This document shows, in pieces, positions 50,093 through 60,014 of a stretch of 64,000 bases of DNA. The DNA comes from Gordonia tangerina (GTDB lineage: Bacteria; Actinomycetota; Actinomycetes; Mycobacteriales; Mycobacteriaceae). The notes under the pieces were generated by a model that was given only the letters and a program-made list of their open reading frames with translations, was not told the origin of the DNA and searched no databases. The first letter of the stretch is position 1. Every line of letters begins with the position of its first letter. Location: NCBI RefSeq assembly GCF_021556435.1, contig NZ_JAKGCU010000005.1:175489-239488 (forward strand), read 5' to 3'. A program made the translations under genes and the position numbers.

Positions 50093-51853
50093 GTGGCTAT
50101 CAAGGCGGTGGGCGACGGACAACTCACCTTTTCCGACCTCGACGGTGACGCCGGTCTCGACGACGACGATTTCGACCGTTCACTGTTCGACACCACGATG
50201 GTCGTCGTCGACCTCGAGACCACCGGCGGCAGCGCGGCGAACGATGAGATCACCGAGATCGGGGCCGTCAAGATCCGCGGCGGCGAGGTGATCGGCGAAT
50301 TCGCCACCCTCGTCGACCCCGGATGTCCGATCCCGCCCAAGATCGTCACGCTCACCGGGATCACCGAGGCGATGGTTGCGGATGCGCCCATGATCGGCGA
50401 GGTGCTCTCCTCGTTCGTGGAGTTCGCCCGAGGAGCGATCCTGGTGGCCCACAACGCACGGTTCGACATGGGCTTCCTGCGGCACAACGCCCGCGCCCTC
50501 GGCATCGAATGGCCGTTCCACACCAGCTTGTGCACGGTCACATTGGCGCGTCGCGTTCTCACCCGCGACGAGGCCCCGTCGGTGCGGCTGTCGGTCCTCG
50601 CCGACCTATTCAACGTCTCGGTTCGGCCCACCCACCGCGCGCTCGACGACGCCCGGGCGACCGTCGAGGTGCTGCACCATCTGCTCGAACGGGTCGGCAA
50701 CCAGGGTGTCGGCACCTACCGTGAGCTGACCGCCTATCTGCCCCGGACCAATCCACGCCTACGCGCCAAGCGGTCGATGGCGCAGAGTCTGCCGGCGCGT
50801 CCGGGGGTGTATCTGTTTCGCGGGCCGTCTGACGAGGTCCTCTATGTGGGTACCGCGGTGGACCTGCGTCGGCGGGTGTCGTCCTACTTCACCGGCAGCG
50901 ACCCGCGTCCGCGGATGAGTGAGATGGTGGGGCTGGCAACACGAGTCGATCACATCGAATGCGCCCATGGGCTCGAAGCCGGGGTGCGTGAACTGCGTCT
51001 GCTGGCCGCCCACGCACCCGCCTACAACCGCCGCTCGACGCAACCGCATCGTGGGTGGTGGGTGGTGCTGACCGGTGAACGGTTCCCTCGTCTGAAGGTC
51101 TCACGCACCCCCACCGACGACAGCATCGGCCCCATCGGTAATCGCACCACCGCCGCCACCATTGCCGACATGCTCGCGGCGGCCACCGGTCTGCGGAGCT
51201 GCACGACACGCAGCGGGTCCGCCTCCCACCACTGGTGCCGTTCCGAGGCGGCCGGTGGGCCTCGCATCGGAGGCTGCCACGCCGCTTCGGATCGGCCGCT
51301 GACACTCCCCGACTATCTGCCTCGGGTCTCGGCTGTCCGCGATGTCATGACCGGCGATTCCGACGTGGCGCTCGCGACACTCACCGATCGCCTGACACAC
51401 CTGTCCGAGATGCAGATGTTCGAGAGCGCCGCCCGCCACCGGGACCGCTTGTCGGCGACCATCGACGTGCTCGCGCGATGTCAGCGGTTGTCCGCACTGA
51501 ATCGGATCGCCGAACTGGTGGTGGCCCGGCGTGACGAGCAGCACGGATGGGAGCTGGCGGTGATCAGACACGGCCGTCTCGCAGGTGCAGGCGTCGCGCG
51601 TCGCGGGGTGCCGCCGATGCCGGTGGTCGACACCCTCGTGGCCGCCGCCGAAACCGTCCTACCGGGTGTCGGCCCCCTGTTCGGGGCCCCCGCCGAGGAG
51701 TCCGCGCTGCTCTACCGCTGGGTCACCGAACCCGGCGCGCGCATCGTCGGGGCCAGCGAGCCGTTCGTTCTGCCGGGCGCATGCGCACAACGATGGTCGG
51801 CCTGGTCGCGTGTCGCCCACGACGCACGCGAGTCGCCCCGTCGCGCCGGGTGA
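50093..51853 (+). CDS. DEDDh exonuclease fused to UvrC-like GIY-YIG module
   Basis: 586 residues. The N-terminal DnaQ/epsilon-type exonuclease has VVVDLETTGG (Asp40, Glu42), AHNARFDMGFL and HRALDDARATVEVL (the DEDDh His and Asp). The C-terminal half has GVYLFRGPSDEVLYVGTAVDLRRRVSSYF, the GIY-YIG nuclease core of UvrC, and a UVR-like helix pair (LSEMQMFESAARHRDRL). The UvrC RNase H and HhH domains are missing. Same architecture as Rv2191, likely a DNA repair or processing nuclease. The GTG start lies 7 nt after TAATGT (50080-50085): leaderless. Confidence 0.92.
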   Translation: MAIKAVGDGQLTFSDLDGDAGLDDDDFDRSLFDTTMVVVDLETTGGSAANDEITEIGAVKIRGGEVIGEFATLVDPGCPIPPKIVTLTGITEAMVADAPMIGEVLSSFVEFARGAILVAHNARFDMGFLRHNARALGIEWPFHTSLCTVTLARRVLTRDEAPSVRLSVLADLFNVSVRPTHRALDDARATVEVLHHLLERVGNQGVGTYRELTAYLPRTNPRLRAKRSMAQSLPARPGVYLFRGPSDEVLYVGTAVDLRRRVSSYFTGSDPRPRMSEMVGLATRVDHIECAHGLEAGVRELRLLAAHAPAYNRRSTQPHRGWWVVLTGERFPRLKVSRTPTDDSIGPIGNRTTAATIADMLAAATGLRSCTTRSGSASHHWCRSEAAGGPRIGGCHAASDRPLTLPDYLPRVSAVRDVMTGDSDVALATLTDRLTHLSEMQMFESAARHRDRLSATIDVLARCQRLSALNRIAELVVARRDEQHGWELAVIRHGRLAGAGVARRGVPPMPVVDTLVAAAETVLPGVGPLFGAPAEESALLYRWVTEPGARIVGASEPFVLPGACAQRWSAWSRVAHDARESPRRAG

Positions 51854-51881
51854 CACGACGCACCGCACTACTGTGTCAACC

Positions 51882-52160
51882 ATGATCACCGCCATCGTCC
51901 TGATCCACGCCGACGTCCACCAGATCCCGGAGACCGCGCAGGCAGTGGCCGACATCCCCGGGGTGTCGGAGGTCTATTCGTGCGCCGGTGACGTGGACCT
52001 GATCGCGAAGATCAAGGTGCGTGACCACGACCAGATCGCGGACGTGGTGACCGGCAAGATCAATCGACTGCCCGGGGTGACCCACAGCGCCACTCACATC
52101 GCATTCCGCAGTTACTCGCGGTCAGATGTCGAAGGCGGATTCTCCATCGGTGAGGAGTGA
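51882..52160 (+). CDS. stand-alone Lrp/AsnC ligand-binding (RAM) domain protein
   Basis: 92 residues making only the effector-binding domain of Lrp/AsnC regulators: ITAIVLIHADVHQIPETAQAVADIPGVSEVYSCAGDVDLIAKIKV with the GDxD turn, then a second alpha-beta unit. There is no helix-turn-helix. Such single-domain proteins bind amino acids or modulate partner regulators. ATG 51882 is 7 nt after TACTGT (51869-51874), so it is leaderless. It is convergent with trpD; a link to tryptophan supply is only suggested by position. Confidence 0.88.
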   Translation: MITAIVLIHADVHQIPETAQAVADIPGVSEVYSCAGDVDLIAKIKVRDHDQIADVVTGKINRLPGVTHSATHIAFRSYSRSDVEGGFSIGEE

Positions 52161-52206
52161 ACAGGGCCCGTCCCCGACCAACCCGGGTCTCGGCCTGATG
52201 CGGATC

Positions 52207-53280
52207 TCAGCGCTCGTCGGCGAGTTCGGCGCTGAGCGACGCCCAGCGTTCGAGTAGACGGGCGACGTCACCGCCGTCGAGCACCGCAGCCGCGCGGGTC
52301 ATCGCCTCGGCCATCACATCCGTCAGCCCGCTGTCGGTCAGCACGGCGCGTTGTTCGAATGCGACCAGCGCCGCCGCCGCATTGAGGAGCACGGCATCGC
52401 GCACCGGACCGCGGGTGCCCGCGAACAGATCGCGCGCGATAGCGGCGTTGCGCTGCGCATCGCCACCCTGCAAGGCGGCCAGTTCGACGCGTTCGACCCC
52501 GAGGTCGTCGGGATCGAGAGCGAGCCGGGTGACCTGACCATCGACGACCTGCCACACCGTGGATGTGGTGGTGGTGGTCAGTTCGTCGAGTCCGTCGTTG
52601 CCACGCACCACCAGTGCCGAACTGCCACGGTCGGCGAACGCTTGCGCCAGTACCGGCGCGAGATCGTCGAACGCACATCCGATCAGGCCACTCGAGGGCC
52701 GCGCCGGGTTCGTCAACGGCCCCAGCACGTTGAACACGGTCGGGATACCGATCTGCTTGCGGGGCGGTCCGGTGAACCGGAAAGCCGGGTGGAACACCGG
52801 TGCGAAGCAGAAGCCGATGTTCACCTCGTCCACGCATCGCGCCACCGCGTCGGGCCCGAGCGTGATGTCGACGCCGAGGGCTTCGAGCACATCGGCACCG
52901 CCGCTCTTCGACGACGCCGCACGATTGCCGTGTTTGACGACGGGCACACCCGCAGCAGCCACCACCATCGAGGTCATCGTGGAGATGTTCACCGTGTGCG
53001 AGCGGTCTCCGCCGGTGCCCACGATGTCCACCGCCGGCCGACTCACCTCGACGAGGGCCGCGTGCTCCAGCATCGCCGACGCCAGGCCGCGTAGTTCGGC
53101 GGGAGCCGCGCCCTTCATCTTCACCCCGACACCGAATGCAGCGATCTGCGCGCCGGTCGCGGCATCGCTCATGATCTCGTTCATCGCCCACGACGCCTCG
53201 TCGACGGTGAGATCGATCCGGTCGGTGACGCGTCCGAGGATGTGCGGCCAGGTGTACGCGGAAGAGTCCGTGCTGCTCAC
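52207..53280 (-). CDS. trpD: anthranilate phosphoribosyltransferase TrpD
   Basis: Second step of tryptophan synthesis: anthranilate plus PRPP. 357 residues. VDIVGTGGDRSHTVNISTM is the PRPP-binding loop, VPVVKHGNRAASSKSGGADVLEALG the glycine-rich and anthranilate site, and TVFNVLGPLTNPARP the conserved hinge. The start is set at GTG 53280, 7 nt after TACTGT (53293-53288), which indicates a leaderless mRNA. No other trp genes are in the window. Confidence 0.96.
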   Translation of the reverse strand: MSSTDSSAYTWPHILGRVTDRIDLTVDEASWAMNEIMSDAATGAQIAAFGVGVKMKGAAPAELRGLASAMLEHAALVEVSRPAVDIVGTGGDRSHTVNISTMTSMVVAAAGVPVVKHGNRAASSKSGGADVLEALGVDITLGPDAVARCVDEVNIGFCFAPVFHPAFRFTGPPRKQIGIPTVFNVLGPLTNPARPSSGLIGCAFDDLAPVLAQAFADRGSSALVVRGNDGLDELTTTTTSTVWQVVDGQVTRLALDPDDLGVERVELAALQGGDAQRNAAIARDLFAGTRGPVRDAVLLNAAAALVAFEQRAVLTDSGLTDVMAEAMTRAAAVLDGGDVARLLERWASLSAELADER

Positions 53281-53305
53281 AGAGAAAACAGTAGTGGCCC
53301 GCCGA

Positions 53306-53818
53306 TCAGCGACCCGCCACCGGTGGCTGCAGGACCTGCCAGCGCAGCACTTCGCCACCGTGTCGCGAACCGAGGCTGGCCATCCGTGAGCGCTCCTGCG
53401 ACAGATGCATGGCATCGAGCAGCTGCACCCGAGCGAGCACGACGATCACCTCGTCGGCAGTGCCGGTGTCGGATGCGAGTTCGTCGACGGGCCCCACCTT
53501 GGCCGATTGGTACCCGTCCAGCCCGGCGAGCGCGACCGCGTCGTCGACCTGCGAGGAGGGCAGTCGCAGCACATGACGCAGCACCACCTCGTCGTCGGCC
53601 CGCCACGCCGAGTCGGCCAGGGCAGTCGAACTCGCCACGGCATCGTCTGCGGATTCGACGACCACCACCAGGCTCGGGTCGTCGACCTGCACCTGCGCGG
53701 CCACCTCACGTCGGCCCAGTACCCGGTCACGTAACCGCGTGAGTCGGCCCACCTCCACCGGGCGGCCGTTGAGGTCACGCCGCACCGGCGAGGCCTCCGG
53801 TCCACCAGCTCGATTCAC
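53306..53818 (-). CDS. hypothetical protein between trpD and ctaE
   Basis: 170 residues, no recognised domain. It is rich in Val, Asp and Ala, with alternating strands (LVVVVESADDAVASS, DEVIVVLARVQLLDAMHLSQERSRM) and no signal or membrane segment. The GTG start has a well-placed GGAGG 9 nt upstream, and codon use looks like its neighbours, so I take it as a real gene. The trpD promoter lies just beyond its stop. Confidence 0.6.
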   Translation of the reverse strand: MNRAGGPEASPVRRDLNGRPVEVGRLTRLRDRVLGRREVAAQVQVDDPSLVVVVESADDAVASSTALADSAWRADDEVVLRHVLRLPSSQVDDAVALAGLDGYQSAKVGPVDELASDTGTADEVIVVLARVQLLDAMHLSQERSRMASLGSRHGGEVLRWQVLQPPVAGR

Positions 53819-53961
53819 CCGTCACACCTCCAGGAAACCATGCTCGTCCAGACACGCCGGAACAGTCGGCGACCGGCGACTACCAGCGACGAAACAAAAA
53901 GTTCCGGTGAATATCGGACCCAAGTGGTCAGCCCTTACTACGAACCGTCATACTTCATTTT

Positions 53962-54573
53962 GTGACTAGCGCTGTAGGTACCTCAGGAACAGCCATCACC
54001 TCGCGCGTGCACTCGCTGAACCGGCCCAACATGGTCAGCGTCGGCACGATCGTGTGGCTGTCCAGTGAGCTCATGTTCTTCGCTGGACTGTTCGCGATGT
54101 ATTTCGTCGCGCGCGCCAACTCCTCGGTGGGTTGGCCACCGGAGCCGACCGAGCTCAACCTCACCCTCGCGATCCCGGTGACGACAGTGCTGATCCTGTC
54201 GTCGGTGACGTGCCAGATGGGTGTGTTCGCCGCCGAGCGCGGCGACGTCTTCGGTCTGCGCCGCTGGTATGTGCTGACGTTCCTGATGGGTGCGTTCTTC
54301 GTGGCCGGACAGGGCTATGAGTACTACCACCTGGTGCACGAGGGGACGACGCTGAGCTCGAGCGCCTATGGTTCGGTCTTCTACATGGCCACCGGTTTCC
54401 ATGGTCTGCACGTCATCGGTGGTCTGGTTGCCTTCGTCTTCCTGCTGATCCGCACGAAGTTGTCCAAGTTCACGCCGGCCCAGGCCACCGCCGCCATCGT
54501 GGTGTCGTACTACTGGCACTTCGTCGACATCGTCTGGATCGGCCTCTTCGTCACGATCTACTTCATCAGGTAG
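53962..54573 (+). CDS. ctaE: cytochrome c oxidase subunit III CtaE
   Basis: 203-residue subunit of the aa3 oxidase, five membrane helices. Conserved [35 protein letters not shown] at the N-terminus, and at the C-terminus [16 protein letters not shown] plus [14 protein letters not shown]. It is the first gene of ctaE-qcrC-qcrA-qcrB, as in other Actinobacteria where these form a bc1-aa3 supercomplex. The GTG start is 7 nt after CATACT (53949-53954), suggesting a leaderless transcript. Confidence 0.96.
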   Translation: MTSAVGTSGTAITSRVHSLNRPNMVSVGTIVWLSSELMFFAGLFAMYFVARANSSVGWPPEPTELNLTLAIPVTTVLILSSVTCQMGVFAAERGDVFGLRRWYVLTFLMGAFFVAGQGYEYYHLVHEGTTLSSSAYGSVFYMATGFHGLHVIGGLVAFVFLLIRTKLSKFTPAQATAAIVVSYYWHFVDIVWIGLFVTIYFIR

Positions 54574-54625
54574 CCGTTCCCGGCACGCCTGCACAACAGT
54601 CCGCCCGCTTAGTAGAGAGTCACAG

Positions 54626-55546
54626 ATGAGTTCATCTCCACCGCGACCGTCGGATAACGACGACGTGGACGCCGGTACGGATTCCCCGGTCGGCGCCACC
54701 CCGGCGCGCAAGGCGAAGTCCCGGCGCAAACTGCGTCGTCGTGCGAGCGGCACTCTGCTGCTGCTCGTCGGTCTGCTGACCGCCGGTGTTCTGGCATCGG
54801 TCCTGACGCCCAAACCTCAGGTAGCCGTCGCCGACGAATCGAACGCCGCCCTGATCGCCGACGGCAAGAAGCTCTACGAGACCTCGTGCATCACCTGTCA
54901 CGGCGCCAACCTGCAGGGTGTGGACGATCGCGGCCCGGCTCTGTTGGGCGTGGGCGATGCAGCGGTGTACTTCCAGGTCTCCACCGGCCGCATGCCGGCC
55001 GCGCGCGGCGAGGCCCAGGCCACCCGCAAGCCGCCGAAGTTCACCAAGGCCCAGATCGACCAGCTCGGCGCCTACATCCAGTCCGAGGGCGGCGGTCCGC
55101 AGGTCATCTACGAGCGCAACGCCGATGGCTCGGTCAAGATGGAAGACGGCCTACCCGTGCTCGCCCAGGAGTCGCTGCGCGGCGACAACCTCGGCCGCGG
55201 CAGCGAGTTGTTCCGCCTCAACTGCGCCTCGTGCCACAACTTCACCGGTCGTGGTGGCGCGCTGTCATCGGGCAAGTTCGCCCCCAACCTCGATGGCGTC
55301 GAAGAGCAGCAGATCTATACGGCGATGCTCACCGGACCGCAGAACATGCCGAAGTTCTCCAACCGGCAGCTGTCGCTGGAAGAGAAGCGCGACATCATCG
55401 GCTTCATCAAGTACGTCACCGAGTCCAATCCGCAGGGCGGCCTGAACATCGGCGGTTTCGGCCCCGTCAGTGAGGGCATGGTGATGTGGGCGATCGGCGT
55501 CACGGCGATCGTCGCCGGCGCGATGTGGATGGGATCACGGACATGA
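54626..55546 (+). CDS. qcrC: dihaem cytochrome c QcrC
   Basis: 306-residue cytochrome cc subunit of the actinobacterial bc1 complex. A basic N-tail, a signal-anchor helix (about 33-55), then two class I cytochrome c domains with haem motifs CITCH (about residue 90) and CASCH (about residue 198), and a C-terminal membrane helix ([19 protein letters not shown]). The two-haem form replaces a soluble cytochrome c, passing electrons directly to the oxidase. It overlaps qcrA by 4 nt. Confidence 0.97.
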   Translation: MSSSPPRPSDNDDVDAGTDSPVGATPARKAKSRRKLRRRASGTLLLLVGLLTAGVLASVLTPKPQVAVADESNAALIADGKKLYETSCITCHGANLQGVDDRGPALLGVGDAAVYFQVSTGRMPAARGEAQATRKPPKFTKAQIDQLGAYIQSEGGGPQVIYERNADGSVKMEDGLPVLAQESLRGDNLGRGSELFRLNCASCHNFTGRGGALSSGKFAPNLDGVEEQQIYTAMLTGPQNMPKFSNRQLSLEEKRDIIGFIKYVTESNPQGGLNIGGFGPVSEGMVMWAIGVTAIVAGAMWMGSRT

Positions 55547-56703
55547 GTGCACACGACGGTAAGGACACCCCGTCGCAGGACGAGCTCGACCAGATGAGCA
55601 ACGACGATCTGGTCAAACTCGGCACCAACCTCGACGGCGTGGAGATCATCCACCGCGCCGAGCGGTTCCCGGAGCCGGGCACCGGCGTGGAGAAGCGCGC
55701 CGAGCGTCAGGTCGCGATCTGGTTCACCATCGCCGGTCTGTCCGCGATCGCCTGCTTCATCATCTTCATCTGGAACCACTGGGAGTTCGCACTCCCCGAT
55801 TCCGCCGACTACTGGCGCTACACCCTCAACACTCCCCTGTTGGGTATCACCTTCGGTCTGTCGGTGCTGTCGATCGGCATCGGCATGGTGATCTTCACCA
55901 AGAAGTTCATCCCTGCCGAGATCTCCGTGCAGGATCGCCACGACGGTGGTTCCAACGAGGTCGACAGGCGGACGGTCGCAGCGGAGTTCAACGACTCCCT
56001 GACCACCTCGACCCTGCCGCGTCGCAAGATGATTCTCGGATCGGCCGCCTTCGGACTCGGCGCCTTCGCGGTCACCGGGCTCGTCGCCGGCCTCGGCGGC
56101 ATCATCAAGAACCCGTGGGCCAAGGGTGACGACGCGCCGCTGTGGCACACCGGTTGGTCGCCGATCTACAACCCCGCCGACGATCCCAACGAGACCGTCT
56201 TCCTACGCCGCGACACCGGCAACCCGCACCAGGTCGCCCTGGTCCGGCCGGAAGACCTCGACGCGGGCGCCATGGAGACGGTCTTCCCGTGGCGCGTGTC
56301 CGACGGGTACGGCGAGACCGAGGAGTCACGCCACAAGCTCGTCGAGGGTCTGCGTTACGTCAGCAACCCCGTCATGCTCATCCGCTTGCGCCCCGAGGAC
56401 GCTGCCCGCGCCATCAAGCGCAAGGGGCAGGAGAGCTTCAACTACGGCGACTACTTCGCCTACACGAAGGTGTGCAGCCACCTCGGCTGCCCCACCTCGC
56501 TGTACGAGCAGCGGACCAACCGCATCCTCTGCCCGTGCCACCAGTCGCAGTTCGACGCGCTCGAGTACGCCAAGCCGGTCTTCGGTCCGGCCGCCCGGGC
56601 ACTGGCGCAGCTGCCGATCACAGTGAACAATCAGGGATACATGGTCGCCGCAGGCGACTTCATCGAACCCGTCGGACCGGCATTTTGGGAGCGTAAGTCA
56701 TGA
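55543..56703 (+). CDS. qcrA: Rieske iron-sulfur subunit QcrA
   Basis: 386 residues. Three membrane helices (about 62-84, 102-124, 160-185) instead of one, as in other Actinobacteria. The Rieske centre is [12 protein letters not shown] plus CPCHQSQF, with the two Cys and two His ligands. The ATG at 55543 overlaps the qcrC stop (ATGA); the frame extends upstream but that part is inside qcrC. It overlaps qcrB by 4 nt. Confidence 0.96.
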   Translation: MSAHDGKDTPSQDELDQMSNDDLVKLGTNLDGVEIIHRAERFPEPGTGVEKRAERQVAIWFTIAGLSAIACFIIFIWNHWEFALPDSADYWRYTLNTPLLGITFGLSVLSIGIGMVIFTKKFIPAEISVQDRHDGGSNEVDRRTVAAEFNDSLTTSTLPRRKMILGSAAFGLGAFAVTGLVAGLGGIIKNPWAKGDDAPLWHTGWSPIYNPADDPNETVFLRRDTGNPHQVALVRPEDLDAGAMETVFPWRVSDGYGETEESRHKLVEGLRYVSNPVMLIRLRPEDAARAIKRKGQESFNYGDYFAYTKVCSHLGCPTSLYEQRTNRILCPCHQSQFDALEYAKPVFGPAARALAQLPITVNNQGYMVAAGDFIEPVGPAFWERKS

Positions 56704-58319
56704 CCATCGCCGACCGTGTCGCGGCGCAGGCCAACGAGGTCGACTCGCGATATCACGCCGCCCCGGGCATCCGGCGGCAGATCAACAAGGTGTTCCCCAC
56801 CCACTGGTCGTTCCTGCTGGGTGAGATTGCGCTGTACAGCTTCGTCATCCTGCTGGTCTCGGGTGTCTACCTGACCCTGTTCTTCGATCCGTCGATGAGC
56901 GAGGTCATCTACGACGGCGCCTATCAGCCCCTCAATGGCGTGATGATGACCAAGGCGTACGCCACCACCCTGGACATCTCGTTCGAGGTTCGTGGCGGCC
57001 TGTTCGTGCGTCAGATCCATCACTGGGCGGCACTGCTGTTCGCGGCGTCGATCGTGGTGCACATGGCGCGCATCTTCTTCACCGGCGCGTTCCGTCGTCC
57101 GCGTGAGGCCAACTGGATCATCGGCTGCGTCTTGCTGATCCTGGCCATGTTCGAGGGCTTCTTCGGCTACTCGCTGCCCGACGACCTGCTCTCGGGTACC
57201 GGCGTCCGCGCCGCCATGAGCGGTATCGTCCTCGGTATCCCGCTGATCGGCACCTGGATCCACTGGGCTTTGTTCGGCGGCCAGTTCCCCGGCGACATCA
57301 TCATCCCGCGCCTGTACATGATGCATATCCTGCTGTTCCCAGGGATCATCTTGGCGTTGATCGGCGCGCATCTGGCACTGGTCTGGTACCAGAAACACAC
57401 CCAATTCCCCGGCCCCGGCCGCACCGAGAAGAACGTCGTCGGTGTGCGTATCCTGCCGGTGTTCGCGGTCAAGTCAGGTGCGTTCTTCGCGATCACCACC
57501 GGTGTGCTGGCCATGATGGCGGGCATTTTCCAGATCAACCCGGTCTGGACCATCGGCCCCTACAACCCGGCGCACGTGTCCGCGGGCTCTCAGCCCGACA
57601 TCTACATGATGTGGACGGACGGTCTGGCCAGACTCATGCCCGCCTGGGAGTTGTACCTGGGCAATTACACGATCCCGGCGATCTTCTGGGTGGTCGTGGT
57701 CATCACCATCATGTTCGCGGTGATGTTCGCCTACCCGTGGATCGAGAAGCGGTTGACCGGCGACGATGCGCATCACAACCTGCTGCAGCGTCCGCGTGAC
57801 GTGCCGGTGCGCACCGGTATCGGCGCAATGGCACTGTCGTTCTGGATCATCCTGACCCTGTCGTGCATGAACGACATCATCGCGCTGAAGTTCGACATCT
57901 CGCTGAACGCGACCACCTGGATGGGCCGGATCGGTCTGATCGTGGTGCCGCCGCTGGCCTACTTCATCGCCTACCGGTGGGCACTGTCGCTGCAGCGCAG
58001 TGACCGCGCGGTGCTGGCCCACGGCATCGAGACCGGCATCATCAAGCGGCTGCCGCAGGGTGAGTACATCGAGGTGCACCAACCTCTCGGCCCGGTCGAC
58101 GACCACGGCCACCCGATCCCGCTCCCCTACGAGGGTGCCGCACTGCCGAAGCGGATGAACAAACTCGGTTCGGCAGGAGCACCCGGTACCGGCTCGATCC
58201 TGCTCGAGGATCCGCCGGAGCAGCAGATCCGCAACACCGAGCGCGAGCACGAGGTGGAGAAGTCCGAGCAGCAGGCGCTGCGCGAACTGCAGGCAAAGGG
58301 TGGCAACCCGCTCGACTGA
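56700..58319 (+). CDS. qcrB: cytochrome b subunit QcrB
   Basis: 539 residues, eight or nine membrane helices. Haem-ligand histidines are in [24 protein letters not shown] and the [23 protein letters not shown] block; PDDLLSGTG and the [18 protein letters not shown] loop belong to the quinol sites. A 100-residue hydrophilic C-terminal tail is typical of actinobacterial QcrB. This is the target class of the Q203/telacebec drugs. It is the last gene of the operon, followed by a strong hairpin. Confidence 0.97.
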   Translation: MTIADRVAAQANEVDSRYHAAPGIRRQINKVFPTHWSFLLGEIALYSFVILLVSGVYLTLFFDPSMSEVIYDGAYQPLNGVMMTKAYATTLDISFEVRGGLFVRQIHHWAALLFAASIVVHMARIFFTGAFRRPREANWIIGCVLLILAMFEGFFGYSLPDDLLSGTGVRAAMSGIVLGIPLIGTWIHWALFGGQFPGDIIIPRLYMMHILLFPGIILALIGAHLALVWYQKHTQFPGPGRTEKNVVGVRILPVFAVKSGAFFAITTGVLAMMAGIFQINPVWTIGPYNPAHVSAGSQPDIYMMWTDGLARLMPAWELYLGNYTIPAIFWVVVVITIMFAVMFAYPWIEKRLTGDDAHHNLLQRPRDVPVRTGIGAMALSFWIILTLSCMNDIIALKFDISLNATTWMGRIGLIVVPPLAYFIAYRWALSLQRSDRAVLAHGIETGIIKRLPQGEYIEVHQPLGPVDDHGHPIPLPYEGAALPKRMNKLGSAGAPGTGSILLEDPPEQQIRNTEREHEVEKSEQQALRELQAKGGNPLD

Positions 58320-58338
58320 TCTGCGGTGAGCATCGACC

Positions 58339-58371
58339 ACGGCCGCCGTCGCACATCGCGACGGCGGCCGT
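58339..58371 (+). terminator. terminator of the ctaE-qcrCAB operon
   Basis: Perfect 14-bp stem (ACGGCCGCCGTCGC and its complement) around a 5-nt loop, 20 nt after the qcrB stop, followed by GTTTG. It lies just before the promoter of the next gene. Confidence 0.85.
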
Positions 58372-58394
58372 GTTTGCGTGCGTAGGATCGAGGA

Positions 58395-59918
58395 GTGATC
58401 AGTCCGCGCCGCTCGCCCCGTGCCGCTCTCCGATCCCGCTGGGACTCCACGGGTTTGCGCGAGATCACCCGCGGACTGGGCACACTCGACGCGGAGATAT
58501 TCGAGACCATTGCGCAGTCCCACTCCCCCGGACTCGACGCAGTGATGCCACGGCTGACCCGGGCCGCCGATCATTCGAAACTCTGGTTCGCGATCGCCGG
58601 CGCGATGGCACTCGGCGGTGGCGCGACGGCGCAACGTGCCGCGGTACGCGGAGTTGTGACGGTCGGCGTGACGAGCGTGCTCACCAACCAGATAGCCAAA
58701 CGCATCCGCAGTCGTCCTCGGCCCGAGACGGCATCGGTTCCGCTGCAGCGGCGATCTCGGCGGACCCCGACCTCCAACTCGCTGCCGTCGGGACACTCGG
58801 CCAGCGCGGCCGCCTTCGCCATGGGCGTCGGCATCGAACACGCCCCGACGGGACTCGTCCTCGGTGGCCTTGCCGGCCTGGTCGGATTGTCCCGCATCGC
58901 CACCGGCGCACACTACCCCGGAGATGTCTTGGCCGGGTTCGGGATCGGGGCGACCATCGCAGTCATCGGCGGGCGTCTGGTGCCGCCCATCACCACTCAC
59001 GACATCGCGATCGCCCCGCCGTCGGATGTACCCGCGCCGGCGTGTCCGGCTGGGGCGGGCGTGGTGGTGGTCGGTAATCCGGAGTCGGGGTCCGGCAACG
59101 GACGACAGGTGCTCGACAAAGTGCGTGCACTGCTCCCCGACGCGGAGATCATCGAAATCGGCCCCGACGACGACATGCCCAATCTCTTACGTCGGGCCGC
59201 GGAACGGGCCGACGTACTGGCGGTGTCCGGCGGCGACGGCACCGTCGCCTGCGCCGCGCCGGTGGCGCTCGAGGCGGGGGTTCCCCTGGCGGTTCTGCCC
59301 GGCGGTACGTTCAACCACTTCGCCCGGGATCTGGGCATCCGGTCGGTGGCCGACACCGTCGGCGCCATCGCCGAAGGCCGCTTGACACGCGTGGACATCG
59401 TCCGGCTCAACGATGACACGGTCGTGTTGAACACGGCTAGTATCGGCGCGTACCCGCATTTCGTCCGCACCCGGACCCGCCTGCAGCACAAACGTAGTCG
59501 GCCTTTCGCCACCGCCGTCGCGCTCATGGCCACGCTACGCCGCACCCGCCCCGTCCGGATTCGTGTCGACGGGGTGGTCATGGAGACGTCGCTGTTCCTG
59601 CTCGGCAATTCGTTGTACCGGCCGTCCGGTTTCGCACCATCGCGACGACTGCGGATCGACGACGGACTACTCGATGTACGCATCCTCGAGGTCGGTCACC
59701 GATTCGCACTCGCACGTCTGGTGGGTTCCATGCTCACCGGACGGTTGGAGCGGTCGCCGCTGTATCACGAGTTGCAGGTGCCCGAGTTCTCGTTCTCCGC
59801 GGTGGACGAGCCGCTCGTGGTGGCCCACGACGGCGAGGTCGGTGAGAGCTACGACGAGGCCACATTCCGCGTCGATTACCGTGCGCTGTCGGTCTATACC
59901 CCGGCGCCCCGACGCTGA
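58395..59918 (+). CDS. PAP2 phosphatase-diacylglycerol kinase fusion protein
   Basis: 507 residues with two lipid-enzyme domains. Residues 1-200 are a PAP2/type 2 phosphatidic acid phosphatase: KRIRSRPRP, PSGHS and SRIATGAHYPGD are the three active-site motifs. Residues 218-507 are a DAGK_cat lipid kinase: VVVVGNPESGSGNG, SGGDGTVA and LPGGTFNHFARDLG. Related fusions occur in Actinobacteria. One half removes a lipid phosphate and the other adds one, possibly on different lipids (polyprenyl or diacylglycerol). The GTG start lies 6 nt after TAGGAT (58383-58388): leaderless. Confidence 0.9.
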   Translation: MISPRRSPRAALRSRWDSTGLREITRGLGTLDAEIFETIAQSHSPGLDAVMPRLTRAADHSKLWFAIAGAMALGGGATAQRAAVRGVVTVGVTSVLTNQIAKRIRSRPRPETASVPLQRRSRRTPTSNSLPSGHSASAAAFAMGVGIEHAPTGLVLGGLAGLVGLSRIATGAHYPGDVLAGFGIGATIAVIGGRLVPPITTHDIAIAPPSDVPAPACPAGAGVVVVGNPESGSGNGRQVLDKVRALLPDAEIIEIGPDDDMPNLLRRAAERADVLAVSGGDGTVACAAPVALEAGVPLAVLPGGTFNHFARDLGIRSVADTVGAIAEGRLTRVDIVRLNDDTVVLNTASIGAYPHFVRTRTRLQHKRSRPFATAVALMATLRRTRPVRIRVDGVVMETSLFLLGNSLYRPSGFAPSRRLRIDDGLLDVRILEVGHRFALARLVGSMLTGRLERSPLYHELQVPEFSFSAVDEPLVVAHDGEVGESYDEATFRVDYRALSVYTPAPRR

Positions 59919-59952
59919 CGGCGATCCCCGACGGGGCCAGCCGGCGTACGAC

Positions 59953-59999
59953 GACAACGGCCGCCTCCGACCGGCGTGGTCAGGGAGGCGGCCGTTGTC
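59953..59999. terminator. bidirectional terminator between PAP2-DAGK gene and ctaF
   Basis: Perfect 16-bp stem (GACAACGGCCGCCTCC and its complement) with a 15-nt loop that itself contains a GACC/GGTC pair. It lies between the convergent PAP2-DAGK (plus) and ctaF (minus) genes and can serve both. Confidence 0.85.
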
Positions 60000-60014
60000 A
60001 GAGGCTGCTGTGGG

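Noticed and set aside
57474..59000. 508-codon minus-strand frame
   Set aside because: Antisense to qcrB and the PAP2-DAGK gene, both with clear catalytic motifs.
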